DNA of 64,000 nt from Cytobacillus oceanisediminis 2691 (GTDB taxonomy: Bacteria; Bacillota; Bacilli; Bacillales; Cytobacillaceae), in assembly GCF_007678455.1 (NCBI RefSeq), contig NZ_VEEP01000005.1:46380-110379 (forward strand), written 5' to 3'. Below, one piece after another: positions 45,514 to 55,499 of this stretch. A program made the position numbers and the translations under genes. Numbering within the stretch: position 1 is the first letter of the stretch; every line of letters starts with the position of its first letter. The notes under the pieces are model-generated. The model ran no database searches, was not told where the DNA came from, and saw nothing but the letters and a program-made list of their open reading frames with translations.

Positions 45514-47641
45514 AAGGGAGTTTTACGCCTATCTTGATCAAGTAGATCTCATTACAGTTTTGCTGCCTTATTCTTATTTTGATGGTGACTCCAAAGAGTT
45601 CCGGCTCAAAGGAGAGGGCGTTGATTTGCCTTTGGCAATCCAGGAAAAGGTATACCTTGAGGAGACAGTGAAATATATTTGTTTGGCCAGTGTCAGGCCG
45701 GAAATCGGTAAACCATATAAAGTATCAGATGATCATGGCGGCGAAACCGATCTGCAAATCGGTGCAGTCATCCGTACGGAGGAATTTGACAGGTTATTTT
45801 TTTACGAGGGAAATGATCTTGGGGTCAGCTATACACCTGAAAAAAGCACTTTCAAGCTATGGGCTCCGACCGCCGGGAAAATCAGGCTAAAGCTGTTCCG
45901 GGATGATTGGCAAAACTCTGAATTCATTAATATGAAAAGATCCGGGAAAGGTGTATGGAGCATTACGGTTGAAAGGAATCTGCAGCTTTATCGCTATTCG
46001 TTCCTGGTGTGTATCAATCTTGAATGGAGAGAGGCGGTTGATCCGTATGCAATCGCTTTAACAGTTAATGGTGAATATGGAGTTGTGGTCGACCCAACCA
46101 AAGCAAGCCAGGTACAGGACGGTTTTACTCCATTGAGAAATCCGGTGGATGCGATTATCTATGAAGCCCATATCAGGGATCTAACCATGCATCCGAACAG
46201 TGGGGCTTCCAGGAAGGGGACGTACCTGGGCGCTGCAGAAATGGACACCATGACTCCGTTGGGGGAGAGTACCGGCCTTGCATATATACGCCAGCTCGGT
46301 GTCACCCATATCGAGCTTCTTCCATTCCATGATTTCGAAGGGGTAGATGAACTGGACACTTTCGGTTCCTATAACTGGGGGTATAATCCAGTCCATTATA
46401 ATGTACCAGATGGCAGCTATGCGACGGATCCGGAAGATCCCTACAGCCGGATAACCGAACTTAAGCAGCTGATTTCTGCGATACACAAAATGGATCTGGG
46501 TGTCATCATGGACGTGGTTTATAATCATGTCTACATCCGGGAAGGTTCCCCTTTTGAAAAAATAGTCCCGGGTTATTTTTTCCGTCATGATGAACATGGT
46601 CTTCCCTCGAATGGAACGGGAGTGGGGAACGATATCGCCTCTGAAAGACTGATGGTGAGGAAATACATCGTTGATTCAGTCCTGTTCTGGCTGAATGAGT
46701 ACCAGGTTGACGGCTTCCGTTTCGACTTGATGGGAATCCTTGACGTTGAGACGATGACGGCCGTCAGGAAGGCCGTGGATGGTGTAAAACCCCATATGCT
46801 GATTATTGGGGAAGGCTGGGATCTCAATACCCCGCTGCCGGGTGACCGGAAAGCCAATATTGCCAACCAGGGGAAGCTTCCGGGGATTGGCCAGTTCAAT
46901 GACTGGTTCCGAGATTCTATTAAGGGCAGTACCTTTAATATTTATGACAAAGGATATGCACTGGGAAATGAGCGGTATCTGGAAGCAGCTAAACAGGTTA
47001 TGGCAGGAAGCGTTGGAATCGGCAAGCGGAAAAGCGGCCTGTTCCTCCAGCCTGGCCAGTCGGTGAATTACATTGAGTCACATGATAACCATACCTTGTG
47101 GGATAAGCTGAAAATATGCACTCCCGATGTGGAGGATGCTATTTTGAAAAAGCAGCACAGACTGGCAACATCGATGGTCTTGCTGGCACAGGGCATCCCG
47201 TTTTTACACAGCGGCCAGGAATTTTTCAGGACGAAGAAGGGAGTCGGCAACAGCTATCGATCTCCTGACGACATAAACTGGCTAGATTGGGACCTTCGTG
47301 ATGAAAACCTGGATAATATCAGCTACATCAAAGGGATCATTGCGATACGAAAAGCGAACGAAGCTTTCAGGCTTGGAGACAGCGAAGAAATCCGCAGGCG
47401 AATGGCGTTTTTGCCATTGCAGGCACCGTTGATCGGATATGAACTGCAAGCAGGCGCAGGATGGGAAAAAATCATCGTGCTGATCAATCCTTCAATGGAC
47501 CAGCAGCTGGCCGAACTTCCGGAAGAGGCGAAATGGAATGTCCTGGTTGACCATGAAAATGCGTCTGCAGAGCCATTTCGCCATATGGAAGGGAATAAGG
47601 TCTTGCTGGAGCCATGCTCACTGTTCGTGGCGGCAAAATAG
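45500..47641 (+). CDS. amyX: Type I pullulanase AmyX
   Basis: A 713-residue glycoside hydrolase family 13 enzyme, close to the B. subtilis AmyX length. After an N-terminal domain and a CBM48-type domain (about residues 105-195, FKLWAPTAGKIRLKLF), the barrel has YNWGYNPVHYNVPDGSY (type I pullulanase region), DVVYNH, DGFRFDLMG with the nucleophile Asp, GEGWD with the acid Glu, and ESHDNHTLWD. It lacks a signal peptide, so it acts in the cytoplasm on alpha-1,6 links of glycogen-like or imported dextrins. GAGGAG precedes the start inside ytlR. Confidence 0.95.
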   Translation: MIAIEREFYAYLDQVDLITVLLPYSYFDGDSKEFRLKGEGVDLPLAIQEKVYLEETVKYICLASVRPEIGKPYKVSDDHGGETDLQIGAVIRTEEFDRLFFYEGNDLGVSYTPEKSTFKLWAPTAGKIRLKLFRDDWQNSEFINMKRSGKGVWSITVERNLQLYRYSFLVCINLEWREAVDPYAIALTVNGEYGVVVDPTKASQVQDGFTPLRNPVDAIIYEAHIRDLTMHPNSGASRKGTYLGAAEMDTMTPLGESTGLAYIRQLGVTHIELLPFHDFEGVDELDTFGSYNWGYNPVHYNVPDGSYATDPEDPYSRITELKQLISAIHKMDLGVIMDVVYNHVYIREGSPFEKIVPGYFFRHDEHGLPSNGTGVGNDIASERLMVRKYIVDSVLFWLNEYQVDGFRFDLMGILDVETMTAVRKAVDGVKPHMLIIGEGWDLNTPLPGDRKANIANQGKLPGIGQFNDWFRDSIKGSTFNIYDKGYALGNERYLEAAKQVMAGSVGIGKRKSGLFLQPGQSVNYIESHDNHTLWDKLKICTPDVEDAILKKQHRLATSMVLLAQGIPFLHSGQEFFRTKKGVGNSYRSPDDINWLDWDLRDENLDNISYIKGIIAIRKANEAFRLGDSEEIRRRMAFLPLQAPLIGYELQAGAGWEKIIVLINPSMDQQLAELPEEAKWNVLVDHENASAEPFRHMEGNKVLLEPCSLFVAAK

Positions 47642-47727
47642 CAGGATCCTTGATTTGATAACTTTTTAACAATATTAATTTAGTGCTGTTGGGGTTGACG
47701 TACCGAGCCTCTGGGGATAAAATTTAT

Positions 47728-47773
47728 AAGATAGCTATTGTGTGCATTTTCCTATCAATAGCTGTCTTTTTAT
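47728..47773 (+). terminator. Intrinsic terminator downstream of amyX
   Basis: A 13-bp stem (AAGATAGCTATTG with CAATAGCTGTCTT, one G-T pair) is followed by TTTTTATTT. Confidence 0.88.
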
Positions 47774-47868
47774 TTCCGATAATAAGAACAACGGTGATTT
47801 TTGATTTTATAGAATCCATTTCCGGTTTTCAGCACAAGGGAAATAGTGATAAATGAAGGTGACTAACT

Positions 47869-48642
47869 TTGGAACATTTATTTGGACAGGATTGGGAGAT
47901 CGTTCCTGCTGGCGGCGCAACCGGTGCTGCCTATTTTGCACAGCATGAAGAACAAAGGCTGTTTTTAAAACGAAATTCATCCCCTTTTCTTGCTGTACTC
48001 TCCGCAGAAGGAATCGTACCCAAGCTTGTTTGGACTAAAAGGTTAGAAAACGGAGATGTTATAACGGCGCAGCAGTGGATGAATGGAAGAGAGCTGAAGC
48101 CAGGGGATATGAACAATGACCGTGTGGCCAGGCTGTTGAAGAAAATCCATGCGTCAGATCCGCTTCTTGGGATGCTCACAAGGCTGGGAAAGAGTCCGCT
48201 GAAGCCCGAGATGTTCCTTCAAGCCTTAAATGAAGATTTGGATGTGGAACTGCGTACGAAGCCTGCAGTAATCGATGCGATGAAGTTCCTGACTGAATAT
48301 GTCGGCGATGTCGACCACGCTGAAAAAGTGGTTTGCCATTGCGATGTGAATCATAACAACTGGCTGCTTACCGAAGACAACCAGTTGTATTTAATCGATT
48401 GGGACGGCGCGATGATCGCTGATCCCGCCATCGATCTGGGGCTTCTCCTCTATTCCTATATACCATTGGAGGAATGGGAAGCGTGGCTGGACAAGTACGG
48501 CATCAGCCTGACAGAGAACCTCAGGCTGCGAATGAAATGGTACGCGCTCGCCCAGTCGCTTTCATCGATTCAATGGCACAAGAACCAGAATCGCATTCCA
48601 GAGATGGAAAAATGGATTGATTTCTTAAAGGCACTTTTTTAA
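47869..48642 (+). CDS. ytmP: Phosphotransferase family protein YtmP
   Basis: A 257-residue protein of the aminoglycoside/choline kinase fold. Catalytic loop HCDVNHNNWLL (about residues 157-167) and the metal site LIDWDGA (about 175-181) are intact. It should phosphorylate a small molecule in the cytoplasm; the substrate is unknown. TTG 47869 follows GAAGGTGA. The gene order ytmP-ytzH-trmB matches B. subtilis. Confidence 0.85.
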   Translation: MEHLFGQDWEIVPAGGATGAAYFAQHEEQRLFLKRNSSPFLAVLSAEGIVPKLVWTKRLENGDVITAQQWMNGRELKPGDMNNDRVARLLKKIHASDPLLGMLTRLGKSPLKPEMFLQALNEDLDVELRTKPAVIDAMKFLTEYVGDVDHAEKVVCHCDVNHNNWLLTEDNQLYLIDWDGAMIADPAIDLGLLLYSYIPLEEWEAWLDKYGISLTENLRLRMKWYALAQSLSSIQWHKNQNRIPEMEKWIDFLKALF

Positions 48643-48648
48643 TTTTTC

Positions 48649-48927
48649 TTAGGAGAATTGACCGATATCATCGACCCATTGGGATAACTGATTCCGATTC
48701 GTCTCGATATGCTGTTCCAGGTCGGAAGCATTTACTCCGTTCTGGCTATACTGGTAAACATCCTGGAGGATCGTTTTGATGTTGCCATCCACATTCGTGT
48801 TGACCATCAGCGATTTAATCAGACGTTCCAGCTGTTGATACTCTGCAACCGATCCGCAGCAGTCAGTGTGCTGGTTGCTTAATATATCCTTTAATAAATT
48901 TACCTGGTCATGGTGGCTTAAAGGCAC
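48649..48927 (-). CDS. ytzH: YtzH-like small protein
   Basis: A 92-residue helical protein beginning MPLSHHDQVNLLKDIL and containing the family segment TDCCGSVAEYQQLERL. GTG 48927 is chosen because AAAGGGTG lies seven bases upstream and the B. subtilis YtzH has the same length; the longer frame from 49032 has no ribosome site. It is convergent with ytmP and divergent from trmB. Function is unknown. Confidence 0.85.
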   Translation of the reverse strand: MPLSHHDQVNLLKDILSNQHTDCCGSVAEYQQLERLIKSLMVNTNVDGNIKTILQDVYQYSQNGVNASDLEQHIETNRNQLSQWVDDIGQFS

Positions 48928-49074
48928 AATGATCACCCTTTCTTTTAAAAGGAATTCACATATAGATTGTGGATTCCTTTTTGCGTTTATACAGCCGGGA
49001 GAAATTTCACCTTGAAAACAGTTGGGTTGCATGATATTGTTTGAAACGAATGAAAATAGTACAGAGGTGTCAGG

Positions 49075-49719
49075 ATGAGACTAAGAAACAAGCCTTGGGC
49101 TAAAGATAAATTGAAGGAATACTCTAATTTTGTGATCCAGGAGCCGGAGCAGCACCGCGGAAAATGGGGAGAAGTTTTTGAAAAAGACCAGCCGCTTCAC
49201 ATCGAGATCGGTACCGGTAAAGGCCAATTCATCACAGGAATGGCCAAAGCCAATCCGGACGTTAACTATATCGGCATTGAACTGCAGGAGAGCGTCATTG
49301 TCAGTGCACTGGACAGGCTGATTGAAGAAGATTTGCCAAACTGCAAACTAATGAATGTGAACGGGGCTGAACTTGCAAAGTATTTTGAAAGCGGAGACGT
49401 CGACCGGGTCTATTTGAATTTCTCTGATCCATGGCCAAAAACACGCCATGAAAAACGCAGACTGACTTTCAAATCCTTCCTTGAAGTATACGAATCCATC
49501 CTTGTGAAGAATGGAGAAATCCACTTCAAGACAGATAATCAGGGCTTGTTCGAGTATTCGCTCGTAAGCTTTTCACATTATGGCATGAAGCTGAATTACG
49601 TCAGCCTCGACCTTCACAACAGCGACTTCGAAGGCAACATCATGACGGAATACGAAGAAAAATTCTCGTCACGAGGCAGCCGGATTTACCGCTGTGAAGT
49701 GCAATTTATTTCTAAATAA
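49075..49719 (+). CDS. trmB: tRNA (guanine-N7)-methyltransferase TrmB
   Basis: A 214-residue class I methyltransferase that makes m7G46 in tRNA. SAM motif [10 protein letters not shown] is at about residues 44-53, and the family hallmark [15 protein letters not shown] is at about 116-130. Length and start match B. subtilis TrmB. The ribosome site is weak (GAGGTG). Confidence 0.95.
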   Translation: MRLRNKPWAKDKLKEYSNFVIQEPEQHRGKWGEVFEKDQPLHIEIGTGKGQFITGMAKANPDVNYIGIELQESVIVSALDRLIEEDLPNCKLMNVNGAELAKYFESGDVDRVYLNFSDPWPKTRHEKRRLTFKSFLEVYESILVKNGEIHFKTDNQGLFEYSLVSFSHYGMKLNYVSLDLHNSDFEGNIMTEYEEKFSSRGSRIYRCEVQFISK

Positions 49720-49731
49720 TGAAGACGACCG

Positions 49732-49762
49732 AACCGGCGATTTTACATCGACCGGTTTTTTA
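49732..49762 (+). terminator. Intrinsic terminator after trmB
   Basis: AACCGGCGAT and ATCGACCGGTT pair with one bulged A around a five-base loop, followed by TTTT. Confidence 0.85.
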
Positions 49763-49789
49763 AATTGAAAAAAAGGCGTATTAAATTTC

Positions 49790-49925
49790 AGTTCGCCAAA
49801 TTAATTTTATTTTCGCCAATAAAATTGGAAAGCCGCGCAATAAAAATTTATTTTCGCCAATAAAATCTGAAAATCACCGAATAAAAATAGATTATCGCCA
49901 ATAATATTGTGAACTCCGCCAATTA
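49790..49925. repeat. Array G: CGCCAATAAAA repeats at 20-21-bp spacing
   Basis: CGCCAA or near variants occur at about 49794, 49814, 49835, 49855, 49875, 49896 and 49917. Every second copy is closest in sequence, so a 41-bp double unit also fits. The consensus is TTCGCCAATAAAAxxxGAAA. It lies between trmB and ytnP. The remaining space up to 50052 is A/T-rich and holds the ytnP promoter region. Confidence 0.75.
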
Positions 49926-50052
49926 AAAGAATTCCGTGGAATGAAGCCCCAAAAATGAGCAGCGATTCTATATCAAAATCAAAATAGAAGTTGAATTATT
50001 TAAAGATTTAAAATTCCAGTGATACAATCATAAGAAAAAAGGGGGATTGGCA

Positions 50053-50892
50053 ATGGAAAATCTGGAGCTAGGAAATGTTAAGCTAAAGTGGCTGAAGGGC
50101 GGGGTGACCCACCTGGATGGCGGAGCGATGTTCGGCGTTGTACCGAAACCGCTTTGGACCAGAAAATATGAAGTGAATGACAAAAATCAAATCGAACTGA
50201 GGACAGACCCGATTCTTATTCAGGCAGAGGGAAAGAATTTCCTGGTTGAAAGCGGGATTGGAAATGGGAAACTGAATGAGAAGCAAAAACGGAATTTTGG
50301 TGTCCTTGAAGAATCAAGCCTTGATGCGGAACTGGAGCGATTGGGGCTGACTGCCGCTGACATTGACTTTGTTTTGATGACGCATATGCATTTTGATCAT
50401 GCCTGCGGATTGACGAAAGTGATCGATGGTGAACTGGCATCCGTTTTTCCGAATGCAAAAATCATCACTTCTCAGGTCGAGTGGGATGAAATGCGCAATC
50501 CGAATATCCGTTCCAAGAGTACATACTGGAGAGAAAACTGGCAGGGAATCGAGCAGCAGGTAGAGGCTTTTGAAAAAGAATGGTCGTTTGGGCCGCTCAA
50601 GATGATTCACACTGGAGGACACAGTGATGGCCATTCAATACTGATCATTGAGGATGGAGATTCAACCGTCGTCCACATGGCTGATATCATGCCGACCCAT
50701 GCTCATCAAAACCCTCTCTGGGTGATGGCGTACGATGATTATCCGATGGATTCGATTTTTGCCAAGCAGAAGTGGCTGGAATATGGAATAAGCAGGAACG
50801 CCTGGTTTACTTTTTACCATGATTCTGTGTACAGGGCCGTCAAATTCGACCAAGATGGGAAGATAACTGAAAGCATTGAAAGAAAAAAATAG
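50053..50892 (+). CDS. ytnP: MBL-fold lactonase YtnP
   Basis: A 279-residue metallo-beta-lactamase-fold hydrolase. The zinc motif HMHFDHACG (HxHxDH, about residues 113-121) is intact, with further ligands in GGHSDGH and MADIMPTH. B. subtilis YtnP is reported to degrade quorum-sensing lactones of other bacteria. ATG 50053 follows AAGGGGG by seven bases; a TTG two codons earlier is too close to the ribosome site. It is cytoplasmic or released; no signal peptide is seen. Confidence 0.88.
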   Translation: MENLELGNVKLKWLKGGVTHLDGGAMFGVVPKPLWTRKYEVNDKNQIELRTDPILIQAEGKNFLVESGIGNGKLNEKQKRNFGVLEESSLDAELERLGLTAADIDFVLMTHMHFDHACGLTKVIDGELASVFPNAKIITSQVEWDEMRNPNIRSKSTYWRENWQGIEQQVEAFEKEWSFGPLKMIHTGGHSDGHSILIIEDGDSTVVHMADIMPTHAHQNPLWVMAYDDYPMDSIFAKQKWLEYGISRNAWFTFYHDSVYRAVKFDQDGKITESIERKK

Positions 50893-50910
50893 ACCTGCCG
50901 CGGCAGGTCT
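50891..50910. terminator. Bidirectional terminator between ytnP and ytzB
   Basis: AGACCTGCCG is followed at once by its reverse complement, with TTTCTTTT on one side and a T run on the minus-strand side. Confidence 0.85.
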
Positions 50911-50924
50911 GGGTTTCTTTTCGT

Positions 50925-51239
50925 CTAATTTAATGGGTAGGCGTCCAATATGGCACCGGTTGCTGCATCTGCGATAAACTCATATTGCTCAACCCTGCCG
51001 TCAACATTGCGTGAGACACCGCCTTTGTATACCTGGTATTCAATTGGCGGTTTGGAGAAGGCTTCAACCGTCATATTGATCCATGAACCGCTGATGGGTC
51101 CGGATTTTTTAAAAGCGGCCTTTGCATCATTCAGTACTTTTTCAGCTGAGACTGTTTCTTTTTGTGAGGCAAGTTCCTTTACTGCATATGCACCAGCAAG
51201 GCCGGCGCCAACGCCGAGGACAAAGGCTTTCCAGTTCAT
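50925..51239 (-). CDS. ytzB: PepSY-domain protein YtzB
   Basis: A 104-residue protein with one N-terminal hydrophobic segment (about residues 4-20, membrane anchor or uncleaved signal) and a PepSY domain (about 33-104). PepSY domains are thought to bind or restrain peptidases, and the next gene is a peptidase, though it is divergent and probably cytoplasmic. ATG 51239 follows GGAGG by nine bases; a TTG two codons earlier is too close. Function is unknown. Confidence 0.85.
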   Translation of the reverse strand: MNWKAFVLGVGAGLAGAYAVKELASQKETVSAEKVLNDAKAAFKKSGPISGSWINMTVEAFSKPPIEYQVYKGGVSRNVDGRVEQYEFIADAATGAILDAYPLN

Positions 51240-51439
51240 AGTCAAGTACCTCCAAGGTTATATATGGAATTTCAAGTTAACTTCATCATAACAAATCCCT
51301 ATGCTGGAGCAAAGGATTAATGACCGTACTATTCATGTGATTGGCAGGAATATGACTGGCAAGCAGAGGAAATGTTCTGTAAAATGGATGGTATACATAA
51401 TGTTTAGCAAACCTAAACTTTTTTAAAAGGAGCAGTCAT

Positions 51440-52513
51440 ATGAACGAGCAAACATTAAGCCTGTTTAAAACTTTGACAGAATTGCCTGGAGCTCCGGGCA
51501 ATGAGCATCCTGTTCGTAAATTTATGCGCGAGCAGCTTGGACAATATTCTGATGAATTGATCCAGGATAAATTGGGAAGTGTATTTGGCGTGAAAAAGGG
51601 AAATCCGGATGGCCCGAAAATCATGGTCGCCGGACATATGGATGAAGTTGGTTTCATGGTAACTTCGATCACGAAAAACGGAATGATCCGATTCCAGACA
51701 CTTGGTGGCTGGTGGAGCCAGGTGCTTCTTGCACAGCGCGTCCAGATCATTACGAAAAATGGGCCAGTTACTGGTGTAATTGGATCGATCCCTCCTCATC
51801 TATTGGATGAGTCGAAGCGCAACAAACCAATGGAAATCAAGAATATGCTGATAGATATCGGTGCAGATGATAAGGAAGATGCGATCAGGATCGGGATTAA
51901 ACCAGGGCAGCAAATCGTGCCAATCTGTCCGTTCACGCCGATGGCAAACGAAAAGAAGATTCTCGCAAAAGCCTGGGATAACCGCTATGGCTGCGGTCTG
52001 GCAATCGAATTGCTAAAAGAAACAAAGGACATCCAATTGCCAAATATGCTTTACTCTGGTGCGACTGTCCAGGAAGAGGTCGGCTTAAGAGGCGCTCAGA
52101 CGGCTGCCAATATGATCGACCCGGACATCTTCTTTGCGTTAGATGCGAGCCCGGCCAATGATATGTCAGGTGATAAAAATGAATTTGGCCAACTTGGAAA
52201 GGGAACATTGCTGAGAATTCTCGACCGTTCGATGGTCACGCACCGAGGTATGAGGGAATTCATCCTCGACATGGCTGAAACCAATGATATTCCTTACCAG
52301 TACTTCGTTTCCCAGGGTGGAACTGATGCAGGAAGAGTCCATACTTCCAATCAGGGAATCCCGAGTGCGGTCATTGGCATCTGTTCACGCTATATCCATA
52401 CAGCAGCGTCCATGATCCATTTCGATGACTATGCGGCAGCGAAGGAATTGCTCGTCAAACTTGTCAAAGCAGCTGATAAAACAACGGTAGAAACCATCAA
52501 AAACAATAGTTAA
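51440..52513 (+). CDS. ytoP: M42-family aminopeptidase YtoP
   Basis: A 357-residue metallo-aminopeptidase of family M42 (glutamyl aminopeptidase/endoglucanase type). Metal and catalytic residues are seen in [10 protein letters not shown] (about residues 67-76), [17 protein letters not shown] with the general-base Glu, and [10 protein letters not shown]. It trims N-terminal residues from short peptides in the cytoplasm and normally forms a dodecamer. AAGGAG precedes ATG 51440. Confidence 0.92.
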   Translation: MNEQTLSLFKTLTELPGAPGNEHPVRKFMREQLGQYSDELIQDKLGSVFGVKKGNPDGPKIMVAGHMDEVGFMVTSITKNGMIRFQTLGGWWSQVLLAQRVQIITKNGPVTGVIGSIPPHLLDESKRNKPMEIKNMLIDIGADDKEDAIRIGIKPGQQIVPICPFTPMANEKKILAKAWDNRYGCGLAIELLKETKDIQLPNMLYSGATVQEEVGLRGAQTAANMIDPDIFFALDASPANDMSGDKNEFGQLGKGTLLRILDRSMVTHRGMREFILDMAETNDIPYQYFVSQGGTDAGRVHTSNQGIPSAVIGICSRYIHTAASMIHFDDYAAAKELLVKLVKAADKTTVETIKNNS

Positions 52514-52577
52514 TCTACTCAAAATGAGGGGCAGCTGATCACTGCTCCTTTTTCATGGATGAAAGGTGGAAATGGAT

Positions 52578-53096
52578 ATGAAAGTGGCAGTAGGTTCAAA
52601 GAATCCGGCAAAAATCAATGCAGTTAAGGCAGCGTTTCAAGAAACAGATTATGAGATTGTCTCAATAGATGCTGAATCTGGGGTAAGCGACCAGCCAATG
52701 TCAGATGAGGAAACCATCAGAGGTGCTGTCAACAGAGCCATCGAGGCTGCCGAAAAAGGAGAAGCAGGAATTGGCATTGGCCTCGAAGGAGGAGTCCAGC
52801 AAACTCCATACGGACTAATGCTATGCAATTGGGGAGCTTTGGCAGTGAAAGGGATGGAGCCGATCATTGCGGGAGGAGCCAGGATTCCGCTTCCGGATGA
52901 AGTAGCACAGCAATTGTTGGCAGGTTCCGAACTCGGGCCAGTGATGGACGATTACGCAAAAAAACAAAATGTCCGTAAAAATGAAGGAGCTATCGGGATC
53001 TTTACAAATGGACAAATCGACCGAAGCGAAATGTTCACTCATGTCATGAAACTGCTCGCTGGACAATATGAATATAATACGGATAAGACAGTCTAA
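52578..53096 (+). CDS. Inosine/xanthosine triphosphatase, DUF84/YjjX family
   Basis: A 172-residue protein of the ITPase-like DUF84 family. The N-terminal nucleotide segment VAVGSKNPAKINAVKAAF and the GIGLEGGVQ loop are typical. It should remove non-canonical purine nucleoside triphosphates (ITP, XTP). ATG 52578 follows AAAGGTGG by about eight bases; earlier in-frame codons at 52566 and 52572 overlap that site. Confidence 0.83.
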   Translation: MKVAVGSKNPAKINAVKAAFQETDYEIVSIDAESGVSDQPMSDEETIRGAVNRAIEAAEKGEAGIGIGLEGGVQQTPYGLMLCNWGALAVKGMEPIIAGGARIPLPDEVAQQLLAGSELGPVMDDYAKKQNVRKNEGAIGIFTNGQIDRSEMFTHVMKLLAGQYEYNTDKTV

Positions 53097-53110
53097 AGAG
53101 GCTGTCTTTT
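53085..53110 (+). terminator. Intrinsic terminator after the DUF84 gene
   Basis: AAGACAG and CTGTCTT form a seven-base-pair stem followed by TT; the left arm lies inside the coding end. Confidence 0.75.
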
Positions 53111-53273
53111 ATAGTTTTGATATAAAAAATGGCGAATATAAAGATTTATCGACAAATTTCTGAAAAATATCTTAATTTCCAACAAAAAATGCTTGAGAAG
53201 TCTTGTCACCCATCAAACAAGCAAGGTATGATAGAAAAGGAGTGGTTAAGTCCTTAGCAAGGGGGAAAAAAGT

Positions 53274-53777
53274 ATGATGAAGTTCAGTAGGGCATTTGGG
53301 CTCGTTATAGTAGGAGTAATTCTGCTGAGCGGTTGTTCTGCCCAGTTTTCAGAGCAAAAGGCTGAAATAAAAAAAGAAGTTTCAAATACATTTGAAACTC
53401 AGCCTGAGAAAACGAATAATAGTACTAAAGACATAGAGTATTACTTGCCATCCGAGTTTAAAGTGGAAGAGGAAACGCCAAATAATGTCCTGTTCAATAA
53501 TGGCTCAAAAACATATATTCTTTTCTATAATCAACACGAGAAAGAAGACAGTAAAGTGGTCTATGAATCTACTGTCAAGCAGCAGAAAGAATGGGACGCC
53601 AATGAGACATTCAGTAAAAATGGCAAATTTGGCTATATGCTGGTCAAGCAGCTGAAGGAAAATCAGTATCAGTTAATTGTCGGTATCGGCGGTGTCAAGC
53701 TGACCACAGAAACCGAAAACGTAAAAGAAGATGCAGAAGCCATGATGGAAATCGCGAATTCTGTGAAAGTAAAATAA
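53274..53777 (+). CDS. Lipoprotein of unknown function
   Basis: A 167-residue lipoprotein. The signal peptide ends LLSGC (Cys22), followed by a polar, disordered stretch and a small folded domain (about residues 60-167) with beta-type sequence (TYILFYNQHE, QYQLIVGIGG). I do not recognise a family. It sits on the outer face of the membrane. AAGGGGG precedes the ATG ATG start. A strong terminator follows and is the first step of array F. Confidence 0.8.
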   Translation: MMKFSRAFGLVIVGVILLSGCSAQFSEQKAEIKKEVSNTFETQPEKTNNSTKDIEYYLPSEFKVEEETPNNVLFNNGSKTYILFYNQHEKEDSKVVYESTVKQQKEWDANETFSKNGKFGYMLVKQLKENQYQLIVGIGGVKLTTETENVKEDAEAMMEIANSVKVK

Positions 53778-53790
53778 ACCTCGGCCCTAT

Positions 53791-53834
53791 GCTGTCTGAA
53801 GCTAATATAAGTTCAGACAGCTTTTTGTTTTTTC
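53791..53834 (+). terminator. Intrinsic terminator after the lipoprotein gene
   Basis: A 10-bp stem (GCTGTCTGAA with TTCAGACAGC) is followed by TTTTTGTTTTTT. Confidence 0.92.
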
Positions 53835-53920
53835 ATGTGAAAGCTATACAAAGTAGAGCAGGGTTCGGACAGGTTTTTGCAATTTCACGTGAAAGCTGTC
53901 CAAAGTAGAGTCGTGTTCAA
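53812..53920. repeat. Hairpin array F: two 52-bp units in register with a terminator
   Basis: The right arm of the terminator (TTCAGACA, 53812), then TTCGGACA at 53864 and a decayed TTCAAAC at 53916 lie exactly 52 bp apart. The middle unit reads GGACA, 25 nt ending GTGAAAGC, TGTCC, 17 nt, the plan of arrays B, D and E. The rest of the gap to ytpP (53921-54098) shows nothing else clear. Confidence 0.8.
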
Positions 53921-54098
53921 ACTCCTTATAGTATTTTTTTACCTAAGTTGTCTCCCCTCTATCTTCTTATACTTACACAATTGCCGCCAATTGCAGGTGT
54001 GGGTAAGAATCCCTTCTCGTAATCAGATTAGTTTCTTTTTTCACCCTGCATGGGTACAATAAGATAAGTAAAATGAGATTTAACCGGGAGGTACCAAT

Positions 54099-54413
54099 AT
54101 GAAAAACTTGGAGTCAATGGAACAATTCGAAACGTTGAAAAACGATGGAAAACATATATTTTTATTTACGGCGGGCTGGTGCCCGGACTGCCGTGTGATC
54201 GAGCCAGTCTTGCCTGAAATCGAAAGCAAGTACAGTGACTATGAATTCGTCTCTGTAGACCGGGATGACTTCATCGATTTGTGCATCCAGCTTGATGTAT
54301 TCGGAATCCCAAGCTTCATCGCATTTGAAAATGGCAAAGAGCTTGGCCGTTTTGTCAGCAAGAACAGAAAAACACAGACTGAGATTGAAAATTTCATTGA
54401 AGGTCTTGCTTAA
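54099..54413 (+). CDS. ytpP: Thioredoxin-like protein YtpP
   Basis: A 104-residue single thioredoxin domain with the active site WCPDC (about residues 27-31) in [14 protein letters not shown] and the cis-proline in FGIPSFIAF. The WCPDC form differs from thioredoxin WCGPC and suggests another redox partner. It is cytoplasmic. GGGAGG precedes the start by eight bases. ytpQ follows after 86 nt, as in B. subtilis. Confidence 0.9.
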   Translation: MKNLESMEQFETLKNDGKHIFLFTAGWCPDCRVIEPVLPEIESKYSDYEFVSVDRDDFIDLCIQLDVFGIPSFIAFENGKELGRFVSKNRKTQTEIENFIEGLA

Positions 54414-54499
54414 TTCTTTCCCTCCATCTTTTGAGGTGGAGGGAAATTTCATGTAAAATGAGTTTGCAGAAACTCCTGGAGAAGTGGAGGGATACAACA

Positions 54500-55294
54500 A
54501 TGGACAGCAGAAAAATGCGTAAAGAGCTTGAAAACCGCCTGCAGCATCCTGACCGGACTTTTTCTTATGACCGGGAAAAGGATCAGTTAAGGATTGAACA
54601 TAAAAACACTGGACGCGGCATTACGATTGCCCTGCCCGGGATTATTGCTAAGTGGCAGGATCAGAAAGAAAAGGCAATTGATGAAGTTGTCTACTATGTT
54701 TCGGAAGGTTTAAATGCGATGGAAAGCCAGCTTGAACTGTCAGGCAAGGAAAAGAACATCTTCCCTGTCATCCGCTCGACGTCATTTCCATCGGAAGCTG
54801 AGGAAGGGACACCTTTCCTTTATGATGATCATACCGCTGAAACAAGGATCTATTATGCTTTGGATTTAGGCACTACATACAGGCTGATTGATTCAAAGCT
54901 TCTTAAAAAAGAGGGATGGTCAGCAGGCCAGGTCCGTGAGACAGCTTTGTTCAATGTACGTTCGCTTTCCGTCAAACTGAAAGAGGACCGTGTGGCTGAT
55001 AATACCTTTTATTTCCTCAATACCAATGACGGCTATGATGCGAGCCGTATCCTGAATACAAGCTTTTTGAATGAAATGAAGAAAAAAATGAAGGGGAACA
55101 TGGCGGTGGCCGTTCCCCACCAGGATGTCCTGATCATCGCTGATGTGGAGAACAACACTGGCTATGATATCCTGGCCCAGATGACCATGAGCTTTTTTGC
55201 GAGTGGAAGGGTACCGATCACAGCCTTAAGCTTTTTATATGAAGACGGTGAATTGGAACCAATCTTTATTTTGGGCAAAACAAAAAAGGAATAG
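54500..55294 (+). CDS. ytpQ: YtpQ, DUF1444 family
   Basis: A 264-residue soluble protein of the DUF1444 family with no known activity. It begins [15 protein letters not shown], has no membrane segment, and keeps the family segments [10 protein letters not shown] and [13 protein letters not shown] 54500 follows GGAGGG by nine bases; the longer frame from 54431 has no ribosome site. In B. subtilis it is followed by ytpR, which is absent here; the next gene is sftA. Confidence 0.88.
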   Translation: MDSRKMRKELENRLQHPDRTFSYDREKDQLRIEHKNTGRGITIALPGIIAKWQDQKEKAIDEVVYYVSEGLNAMESQLELSGKEKNIFPVIRSTSFPSEAEEGTPFLYDDHTAETRIYYALDLGTTYRLIDSKLLKKEGWSAGQVRETALFNVRSLSVKLKEDRVADNTFYFLNTNDGYDASRILNTSFLNEMKKKMKGNMAVAVPHQDVLIIADVENNTGYDILAQMTMSFFASGRVPITALSFLYEDGELEPIFILGKTKKE

Positions 55295-55309
55295 GATAGA
55301 CAGGAGATG

Positions 55310-55335
55310 AAGCCCGATAATACGGGCTTTTTTTC
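55310..55335 (+). terminator. Intrinsic terminator after ytpQ
   Basis: AAGCCCG and CGGGCTT form a seven-base-pair stem followed by TTTTTTT. Confidence 0.88.
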
Positions 55336-55499
55336 CTTTATGTACTTCTGATGTAAGCTTTTGTAAATATCTGAGCCTAAAGTTGATTCTCTCAGGAGAA
55401 TTCTTCTCGTAAAAAATGCTCATTCTTTCAATTTATCTCGAAAAATATTGATTTACTGTTAAAATAAAGAATGAAATGCGAAAGAAAGAGTGATTTAAA

